Origin: Galeopsis tetrahit | Taxonomy: Eukaryota > Streptophyta > Magnoliopsida > Lamiales > Lamiaceae | Assembly: GCA_963675135.1 (NCBI GenBank) | Contig: OY776121.1 | Coordinates: 61,029,265 to 61,093,264 of the forward strand | DNA length: 64,000 nt | Direction of reading: 5' to 3' | Shown: positions 55,420 to 64,000 of the stretch, piece by piece | How positions within the stretch are numbered: position 1 is the first letter of the stretch | How the letters are laid out: every line of letters starts with the position of its first letter | Made by a program: the position numbers and the translations under genes | Notes under the pieces: model-generated | Seen by the model: the letters and a program-made list of their open reading frames with translations, nothing else | The model's database searches: none | Told to the model about the DNA's origin: nothing

Positions 55420-56279
55420 ATGACTAATGACGGGAGATATAAGTGAGGAAAGTTTGTCAAAAGCTGGTACGGAGTTGATTATTTAGTAGTGTACAGAAAC
55501 AACTATTCTTTTTCCTTCTTCGACGGTGCAGTATCACGCATGAAGTTGAGCCCCGTCTTAATCTTTCTCAAATATTTTACGAGGATTGGATTGTTTTGAA
55601 GTGTTCAGGTTTTGGTTTGTAGATAGATTTCCTTAAGATCTATGAAGTCTTTGTCTTGTCGATTGGATGGTTTTCAGCTAGTGAATTTTTTTCTCCCTAC
55701 GTTACGCGTGTCTTGTTGCTCTTGTATTTGTATTTCTAAGTAATAATAACTCGAGGTATTTGCTATTGATGCTTTTGAAGTAGTGATTTGAATGGAGTTT
55801 TGTGAAAATTTGAAAATAAATAGTAGTGTTAGAAAAGGTGTTTTTGATGAAAATTTGGGTTGAATATATTTATTTATTTATTTTTTGGTAATTTTACAAA
55901 AATATAAATTGAATTAAAACCAGAGTCTGAAGATATAAATGGGGTTAATGGCACAATCTCGAAAATTGCACCAAACTCTTCGTTTGATTTATAAAAGTAA
56001 GTGAATTTTGTTCTTCATAGTAATTGTGTATTGTCATTTGCTACAAACACCTCCATAGTATAATTTTAAAACTTTAATATCTAGAAATAAAGAATACAAG
56101 AAATAGTGGAAATTGGTTAAACCGTAAACTCATTATTTTTAAAAGAACAAAGAATTTACTCAATTTAATTAATCATGAGGTTTTCGTGCCATTTTTAAAT
56201 AACAAATAAATTTTGCGCAAAATTTCCAAATTACAGGGTGATTTTGTGTCAGTAATCCGATATAAATGTAAAAGAAGTA

Positions 56280-56515
56280 CTTCATTGTCCCACAATTTAT
56301 CTTATTCATATGTTTCACAATGGCTTGCACACCTCAAAAAAAAATTTACCCATTTTCACAAAATATTATTACTTTTACATTCAATTTAATTATTCTATTT
56401 ACTTTATTTATAAAAAATTACTAAGTTACCCATCAATACTATACTCATTACACATTTTTTTTAATTCATGTGACACAAATTTAGTACAAACATCTACTGT
56501 ATGTAATGAAGGGAG
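56280..56515. mobile_element. Stowaway-like MITE
   Basis: TA at 56278-56279 and 56516-56517, ends 'cttcattgtcccacaattta' and 'atgtaatgaagggag'. The ends are only partly complementary, so this is an older copy. Confidence 0.5.
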
Positions 56516-57633
56516 TAGCATATACTAAAAAAAATCATTTAAAGGAATTTTAATTTTAATTTGTCGTAGATTTTGTTAAGGATTAATCTAAAAGTAATGT
56601 ATTTTAAGTCTTAATCTTGTATGCATTAGGTTATTCAATTCGATTTCTTTATTCTAAATTTTGTATTTCACTTAATGTTTTATCTTATTGGATCATTAAC
56701 ACATGTCGGTGTGGTGTTTACAGTTCATTGATTGTTTTTCATCATTCACATGTCATTCATTCATACGATCAACATATAAAAAGAAACACCAAATATATAA
56801 AAGATAATTTCATTCTAGATGTATTGTAAAATTTTAATGCATTTTTAAATAGTATCAATTGTTTTCCCTAACTAATACATGAATAATTACCGTTATTTTC
56901 ACTTTAACAAGTGCACCTAAAGCACAAAAATATCAAATTTTATTTAATCGCTTAATAGAGTTTACAAGCATCTCAAAATCGATAATAGAGTTTACAAGCA
57001 TCTCAAAATCGATGAATTTTAATCAAATCAATTAGAAGAGTTCACAAGTACTCTCTCATCGAATCAATAGCTAGTAATTATTTCACACTAATTAACTGAG
57101 TAATTAAATAACAATAAATATATATATGTAATACTATATTATTACACGGAAATTTTTTCTCTACATGGAGCAAATTTTCTTATTTAATGTATAAAACATG
57201 TAGATGATAAAATTGTAATGTGATACGGAGTAGTATTTAATTTTCATAAATGAGTGCAAAGAAACAATCATTTTGTAATTATTATTTTTTGCAGGAAAGA
57301 CAATTAAAAGAAAACAAAGGGGGTATTGTTAATTTTGTATAAGTATAGATATTGAATAACTTTAATAATTCACGTGAAACTCCAATAAATCAGAGTTAAA
57401 TTAGAACGCCAGTGGAGTAATATTTAGAATGAAAAAAAAAAAGTTAATAGTCACGTATTAATAATTACTCCATATGTTCCTTTTCATTCTGTACACAATT
57501 CAATAAAATATTATTTATTATATTTAAAATCCTGAATTTTACCTATTAACTTCTAAATATACAACTATTTAGTGAACATTAAAACAACAACCATATATTA
57601 AATATAAGTATTTTAAATATTTTACATTCTTAA

Positions 57634-57658
57634 AAAATATATATATATATATATATAT
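57634..57658. repeat. TA microsatellite
   Basis: About 11 TA units in a row between 'aaaaaa' and 'tgacaaacaa'. Confidence 0.85.
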
Positions 57659-57900
57659 GACAAACAAAATCAAATATAGGAAGAACGTCTTTTATACAGT
57701 ATGAGAGTAAGGAAATACATTAGGATCGCTTTGCTTCGTAAGCATAATGACAACGACTAGAATCAATTAATAAGAATAAAAAGTGGAGTATTAAGTAACT
57801 ATATATCCTCGTATTGAATACAAAAATTGCGATCAACATTTTTTGATTAAAAAAAATGTATTTTGATCAACATTAATAGAGTATAATATTTGCTCTCTCC

Positions 57901-58765
57901 TTATTGGCTCGATTGCTTCTTTTCAACTTTCCCATTCGCAGCTGCATTTTGTGCTGCACTCATTAGGCTCTCGAATTTCTCTGACTTCTCAAGCACTATT
58001 TCAATCTATATATTACAACAATCAAAATTACAAAAAAAGTTATAAATATTTCCAAAATTAAATAAATTAAATGTGTGTATTAACAATTACCCTGGCTTTC
58101 TGAACTGTACGGCCCTTAGCTGCATCTTTTGTTCCAACGGTTGAGGTCACAATACCTGTCACAAATTTAAATAAATAAATTTTTATTTGATTATATATAA
58201 CTATTGTTTAGCCTTTTAATTTATTTATTTAATTAAATGACTTACTTTTCTCATTTACAAACCCATTATTCTTCAGAATCTCAGCTATTGTTACAACTGT
58301 TGTAATTGCTGCAATGATAATAAACACAAAATTATTGCCAAAATCTCATTTGGAAGTTCATTATAACTAGGAGTTGTATAATAAAACAATAATTAATGAA
58401 AATGTTGGTTGTTTTACTTGCACCACCATGCATGTAAATTGTTAGTGTTGAATTTAATAAATATATTTACCCATGCCCAAAGCTGAAAGTTCAATCTCAT
58501 CATGTTGTTGTAAGTACCTCTGCATAAACAAAAAACTCACAACATTAATCATCAATTAATAATTGCCCAATGCATCTAATTCAATCATACCAATCAATCA
58601 ATAAATAAATAAATAAATAATTCTAACCTTTGCAAGATTGACATAGAAGAAGAGTGGTTTCTTGGTATTAGAAACTTGAATTCTATTTTTCTTCAAATTT
58701 TCATTGTTTGCTTGTTTGATGACAGCAGCAGCAGCAGCACTAGTAGTATCTGATTCAATTGTCAT
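57901..58765 (-). CDS. Alba-domain DNA/RNA-binding protein (139 aa)
   Basis: Five exons on the minus strand: 58765-58628, 58519-58471, 58308-58246, 58155-58091 and 58005-57901. All introns are GT-AG and the sum is 420 bases, giving 139 residues. The N-terminus is an Ala-rich, disordered leader (five GCA/GCT-type codons from a CAG repeat). Residues about 28-125 form the Alba fold: NRIQVSNTKKPLFFYVNLAK, RYLQQHDEIELSALGMAITT, VVTIAEILKNNGFV, then TSTVGTKDAAKGRTVQKARI and EIVLEKSEKFESLM. The length and motifs match the small plant Alba proteins of the At2g34160 type, which bind nucleic acids in nucleus and cytoplasm and are linked to RNA metabolism and R-loop control. A TATA-like element (tatatttatt on the minus strand) lies near 58835. 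The gene looks intact. Confidence 0.92.
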
Positions 58766-59274
58766 TTTGTTTTCTTGTATTTCTCTATTTTCAGTTTGAA
58801 TTTCTTCTCTGTATTTTCAGTTGAGTTTGAATAAATATATGTAAAGAAATGCATAATAGAGGAGAAGTTGGTTGAATAACTGGTGGAGCTGTTCATTAGC
58901 ATTTTGACCATGTAACATTCAACCAAATTAAACTGGTGGTTGTTAATTTCATTTCAACAATGGAATGTAAAACACCGGCTCTCCACATTGTTAGGCTATT
59001 CACTCAAATTACTACTCTACCCTCAAATTCATATATAGGATAACACATATCCAACATCACCTATGAGGTCTCATATGAATTTTCACACCATGTGCCACGT
59101 GTTGTTGAGCCATGCCATGCCATGCCATGCAACTAGAGAATGAACTTCATTATCTAATTATGCATTCATTTCAGGGTTATACTGCCTATTAATCTGATAT
59201 AACTCGTTAACATGCAATACCCTATTAAAAAGTAAAATAAAAATTGAAATGTAAGAATAAAAAATTAAAAGATA
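58766..59274. other. Upstream region of the Alba gene
   Basis: On the minus strand, TATATTTATT near 58835 could serve as TATA box. CATGC is repeated four times at 59111-59130. No other coding sequence seen. Confidence 0.45.
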
Positions 59275-59565
59275 CTCCTCCGTCCAATTTTATTATTCCC
59301 ACTTTCCTTTTTTGGTTGTTCAATTTTATTATACTCATACCCTTTTTTGAAACAATACTATTCATACTACTTTATCTTCACCCTCCTACCATCACTTATT
59401 TACCTACTTTGACATTCACTTTATTCATAAACAATCATTTATTTACAAATGGACCCCACAATACCCTATCATACCCTTAACTTATCTACTTTACGAATAA
59501 ACTAATCAATATTCATTAAAACTTGTGCCCGAAGAAGTGGGCATAATAAAATTGGACGGAGGGAG
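59275..59565. mobile_element. Stowaway MITE
   Basis: TA at 59273-59274 and 59566-59567. Ends ctcctccgtccaattttatt and the complement of aataaaattggacggaggga; near-perfect over more than 25 bases (then attcccac/gtgggcat). 291 bp. Confidence 0.9.
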
Positions 59566-59644
59566 TATTTATCAAAAAGGTATGGAAAGCTTTATAAGTA
59601 GATGGAAGAAAAAAAAATTTCATCGTCTAAAATAATCCATTATA

Positions 59645-59867
59645 CTCCCTCCGTCCAAATTTTATTTTATCATATACTGTTTATATGTAGTTTAATGTAA
59701 AAGTGTTTATTAGTATTATTAAAGAGATAAAATAGTGTGAAAGTCTTTTAAGTAATAAAGTAGAGTAATAAAATATTGTGAGTAATAAAGTAAAGTAAGA
59801 AATGATAAATCTAATTTGAGACGTCCATTTTTTTACAAATGATAAATCTAAAATGAGATTGATGGAG
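59645..59867. mobile_element. Stowaway MITE, right end duplicated
   Basis: TA at 59643-59644 and 59868-59869. Left end ctccctccgtccaaatttta, right end 'taaaatgagattgatggag'. The right end plus flank is repeated as a 52-bp tandem copy (59839-59942). Confidence 0.75.
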
Positions 59868-59942
59868 TATTACTTAATAAATATACTTAAATGATAAATC
59901 TAAAATGAGATTGATGGAGTATTACTTAATAAATATACTTAA
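59839..59942. repeat. 52-bp tandem duplication
   Basis: 'atgataaatctaaaatgaga' starts at 59839 and 59891. The unit includes the end of the Stowaway element and its flank, and the copies are almost identical, so the duplication is recent. Confidence 0.88.
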
Positions 59943-59944
59943 AT

Positions 59945-61243
59945 AATATGTGTATAAATTGTAAAATATGTTTTTTAAAATTAATTATTTGGTATTATAT
60001 GAACCAATTTCACACCATAAAACTAATTCCACTAGTCGTACGTAAAATTATATCACCTAAATTACTAAAAGATATTAATCGTAATGCTAAAGAGTTACAC
60101 TTAAATGATCGAAATGTATTGACAATGTAAGTAACCGCATCACTTTAAATTATACTATAAAGGTATTAGTTGTAATACTAAAAATATAAATTAATTAAAT
60201 GTAAATTTTACTATAAAATGTCACTTGAATTAATGAAAGGTATAAGTGGTGATACTAAAGGATAGCTTAAACTACTTAAAGATATTAATTGCATGAATCT
60301 CGTTTCATGATGAAAACTTGATCACATAAAACCTACTCATTTTAAAGCTTTATTTATCAAATACATTAAGCAGATAAATAATTTAAATAATACACTTCCT
60401 CCTCTTTATTTTTTTCATCTGATAACAAAAATCAAAATTTAAAAAAAATATTGAGAAAGTTCCTCTCAATTGTCACTGTTACAAATATTCTAAATTATAG
60501 AATATCTAGAATTTCAGTTTCAATAATTTAACGTCTATTGGTCTTTTTCACAAAAAAAATCACAAAGTCATTGAAATAGAATGATACGTACCATAGAAGC
60601 TAAACATTTCTTCATTTTATATGATTATATTATATGATTTATATATACTGTACTTGGTTTAAATGAGATTGAGTCCTATCAACTCAACTCTGGTGATAAA
60701 GTGAATACAAAAGGATAGTCACCCCTGGCTCAATCTTTAAATATATTTTTTACATTAATTAAAAAATACAGTATAATATTATATATACAGTATCGTGAAT
60801 TGTTGAGATAAAAATAAATAGAAAAAAGAAAATGTAGAGAGGTAGAAAAAAAAATAAAAAGAGAGATATGGAATGTTAATAATAAAAAAAACTTTTAGCG
60901 CCTAAAAATACATGCAATATAAAAGATAATTTGTTTATGAGTGAAAATGTAATAAAGAATTAGTTAAGCATACAAATATAATAAAACGACAAAATAATTA
61001 CTATAAAAAAACAAATGTGCTCAAATATTATTATCATTTATAGATGATTAATAGCTGAACTTTTCTAGGATAGGTAAAAATTTGATGGGAGACGGAAGTT
61101 AACTTCAGGGGGATTCTAAAAAGATGCAACCATATCTGAATAAAACCATGTACTATATGATTCTAAAACTATATACGTTGTAGTACTATACAAGCTATTT
61201 CAAATTAGCATTAAATATGAGGGCAGATACCTGATATCGATTA
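59945..61243. other. AT-rich intergenic DNA between Alba upstream region and FANCD2 3' end
   Basis: No coding sequence or named repeat. 3' UTR of FANCD2 should lie just below 61244; I see no strong poly-A signal there. Confidence 0.4.
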
Positions 61244-64000
61244 TCACTCAGGGCTGAGTTGTTGATCGGGTTGGTCCTCAACAACAGCCTCTGCAGCTGG
61301 ATCATCAGTAATTTCATCGTTCTGATCATCTATGTATGCCTGAGAGCTAACTACTTGCCCCATCAAGTCTTTATGCTTTAGATTGCCTGAATAATTCCAA
61401 CACCATGATTATACAAATGAAACAAATCGATAAATGCTCCAATCACACGCAAGAAACTTCATATATTTACCCATCCAGAAGGAGCATCCACCACTTGGAG
61501 TTGCGTAAAGAAGAGCCTTTACATGAAATAAAAACCGTTCCATAGCTCTCTTTGTGGTTGGGATTTTTCCAGTTATCGATGTCAGTTTTGAGCCCTTCAA
61601 TGAAGCAATGATTTTATGTTGAGGAAAAAAAATGTGAAAAAGCACTAGGATGTGAGTTTAAGGAGATAACCTTTGCTTCAGAACATAGTGTCTGTATGGT
61701 TCTTGTTGCTTTCTGAAGCTCTTTTATCTGGAGAATTTCCAACAAGAACTCTTCAGAAGATATATATCATGATTGTTCTGATCAACAACTCTAATTCAAT
61801 TATTCTCACCAGGTGAATTATGAGGTCCTTGTGCATCTCAAACTGCCTCTGTAAGAAATCAAAAACTGGAGAGAAAGAAATTCACTCAGCGCTCAAGAAA
61901 AACAATACGACAGTGATAAACAATAACAAAAATCTCCCTTGAGATTTGTCCATGGAATTGACAAGACATCCAGTATCACTGTCATCTAGTTAAAAGGTTC
62001 TGTGACTCAAAACATGAATTACAGAGTTAATATCAATTTACGTCCTCTAACTTAGGGTGGATTCAATGCAACTCCCTTTTCTTTCTACTTTATCAATTTT
62101 AGTCCTAGGCACAAGAGCTCATGATTACCCAAAATAAATAAACTAAAATGCCAGGAAGAACTCCAATGCAGGAATGAAATGCCATTTCGAAAGGAATGCG
62201 CTGCATCAACAAATCAACATCAAGTGGAGTACAACTAAGCATGACTTTAGAGTTCGATTGGGTTTGTAGTCATACGGTGTTGAGACAATACAATAAGAAA
62301 ACTACTCGTACCTTTAAGGAAGGACTCAATGAACTTCCCCCCATACTTGACAGCCATTGCATGAATGCTCACCTAATTTATGAAACTAATGTCAAAACTC
62401 ATGACTGCAAACTCCAAAACATATTACAAGAGACTGAGAATTCAACCTTTTCATTATTCCTGCACATGTTAACTAGAGATACAACCACTTTAACAGACTG
62501 CAATAATTTGTCGAGAACCCTTGGTATACTTTCCACTTTAGCACCACCCCTTTGTTTCTCTAGAAGAGCAATTTCCTTGACCTAAGCAGGACATTCCAAA
62601 TATACTTAATAGTTACCAAGTTCACTATTTTATTGAAGGATAAAACAGGATAGCTAGCTACTGCTACTCACCAAATTGTTGAGTGCTGATATGTTTTCTT
62701 CATGCTGCATAGTAATGAGATACCATCAGTATCTCAATTATTTAAAGGGAAAATAGGTTTTGTTTTCCACTCAGTAAGTTACCCTTACTTTGATCGACTA
62801 TCACGAATTGAAAATAGTTGAAAATAGTCATGTAACTTTCAATTTTTCGAAATTTTGGTCTGGTGACCGGGGCAGTAAGAGCATCAACCGGATATTTGAC
62901 CTACTTCAGCCAGTTACCGGAACGAAAATTACAAGACTATTTTCAATTTTTAAAATCAGCGGCATTGGAATCAAAATACCGATAACTTAGAGGGCAATAA
63001 AAACTATTTTCTCTAATTTAAAATAAGTTCTTGAACTTAAATCATAAAGTAGGATCTCAGCTCACCATTACTCTATACCAGACAATCATTGTTGAAGGGC
63101 AGAGAGTAGGGAAAGCCTGATTGTTATCCTCCACTGCAGCTTCAGATGACAAAGCCTAATACAGTTGAAAATAACTAGATGTGAGGCATAGTATGTAGTC
63201 ATTTGGGTCAGCTGAATAACTCTGAATTTCAATGCTATGCTTAATGACATGACACGGAAGACTATGAATGTAATGGCTAACTGAAAAGTTTTCCATGGGT
63301 CCCAAAGAATGTAAAAACCTTAGCTGGAGGCTAGTGTTAAGAGAAGCCATATTAGACAATAGTAACTACTGTGCTGCATGTGTAGTAGGAACATGACCTT
63401 CAAAGAGAATAAAGCATTTATTCAGCCCATGTTAGGTTTCATACTCATTTCCAAAAGCATCGTTTCAATTTCTAAGTTGAAATTTAGGTCTGATCACATA
63501 TTATCTTCCCATTTTTGTTTAGTACTAAAAACACTTTCCAATCCTGTATCTCCATTTTAGAACTTATATACTAGATATTAAACACTATATTATATTGGTA
63601 GGGCCCACCACGAACCAGCTAAATCTTATAACATTATATTTGAATTTCATTATTTAATGACACATTACTTTCATATCATCCTAATAAAGTAATCATATCT
63701 TAACACAATATGCCAACTAAGCACTGCCACGACCAACCATTATTATATACATACAGTTTAAGCATGATAGAACTGAAGTGTATGTGATTGGCTAGCATAT
63801 TATTGGTTAAATTTAAAAATACATATCTTCATCATGAATTCTAATTTTCTAACAGTGATGATTGATTATCACTCGCTGTTCGGTTTTTTCCTATTAAGAA
63901 TACATATGTCTATTAACCCTGCAAACAAATATTTTAAGAAGCACATGCTTTTGGATGCTTAACTCTACAAAAAACTATGCCATAAATCAGTGCACCTGAG
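61244..64000 (-). CDS. FANCD2: FANCD2 orthologue, C-terminal part (gene continues beyond window)
   Basis: Eight consecutive coding exons on the minus strand: 63155-63066, 62704-62672, 62581-62447, 62372-62312, 61865-61810, 61727-61671, 61594-61471 and 61386-61244. All are GT-AG and phases close; 699 bases give the last 232 residues. An exon edge CTCAG|GTGCAC at 64000-63996 may end the previous exon. Recognisable lines: FPTLCPSTMIVWYRVM, VKYGGKFIESFLKVFDFL, IKELQKATRTIQTLCSEAK, MERFLFHVKALLYATPSGG, then CSFWMGNLKHKDLMGQ and an acidic tail ending DQPDQQLSPE. This matches the FANCD2 C-terminus (in animals, YGR.FVEAFLK.., ..FWLGNLKNRDL). FANCD2 with FANCI clamps DNA during interstrand crosslink repair; in plants it also affects meiotic crossovers. 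The ubiquitinated lysine lies upstream, outside the window. No defects seen. Confidence 0.88.

Larger units (their letters stand above)
55750..57900. other. AT-rich intergenic DNA
   Basis: No genes seen. It includes a Stowaway-like element (56280-56515), a 30-base direct repeat 'gagtttacaagcatctcaaa' (56957 and 56990), and a TA microsatellite (57634-57658). A further Stowaway-like start 'ctccatatgttcc' at 57468 may pair with 'agtatgagag' near 57700. Confidence 0.45.

Overview
The window is nuclear DNA of a flowering plant, most likely a eudicot. It has intron-bearing genes of plant-specific families (a myosin-binding GTD protein, a PEARLI4-like protein), a plant-type Alba gene and the 3' end of a FANCD2 gene, set among AT-rich intergenic DNA full of plant transposons (Copia, L1-type LINE, Stowaway, hAT, Harbinger-type and Mutator-type elements). 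I see nothing bacterial or viral in origin, and I cannot name the species from sequence alone.

Layout. 1-15,651: a Stowaway MITE (cut by the window edge) with a 15.4 kb Copia element on the minus strand inserted at its rim. The Copia element has about 1% LTR divergence by eye, gag, a broken pol and a very long third ORF split by two stops. 15,652-18,530: two diverged copies of a segmental duplication, with a third copy at 32,365-34,640; the copies serve as empty sites for dating insertions. 18,612-21,316: a head-to-head inverted repeat carrying GC-rich palindromic boxes. 21,400-23,870: tandem repeats, a decayed Harbinger-like element and a Stowaway inside it. 24,203-24,994: the last exon of a PEARLI4-like gene. 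26,600-32,340: three copies of a Mutator-type foldback MITE, a LysM receptor kinase fragment, and 2.6 kb of duplicated purine-rich DNA. 33,019-34,198: a Mutator-type element with an internal tandem array. 34,640-35,300: a LINE fragment. 36,810-44,067: an almost intact L1-type LINE on the plus strand. 44,321-48,987: a deleted Copia-type element whose 5' LTR was hit by three successive DNA transposons, one carrying a fragment that looks like SEC23.

The right 13 kb is the gene-bearing part: a MyoB-type myosin-binding protein (plus, 51,856-54,705), an Alba-domain protein (minus, 57,901-58,765, five exons) and FANCD2 (minus, 61,244 to beyond the window end, last eight coding exons). These genes do not form a pathway with each other. 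Their exons were worked out by splice signals and reading phase, and all junctions close in frame.

The main story is a layered transposon archive whose order of insertion can be read from target-site duplications and paralogous empty sites. The least explained signals are a short word related to TCAGGAGAGTTGTCC that recurs in coding and non-coding parts of the large Copia element, the phased palindromes at 19.7 kb, and the one-base-class-of-damage LINE whose ORF1 stop overlaps the ORF2 start as ATGA.
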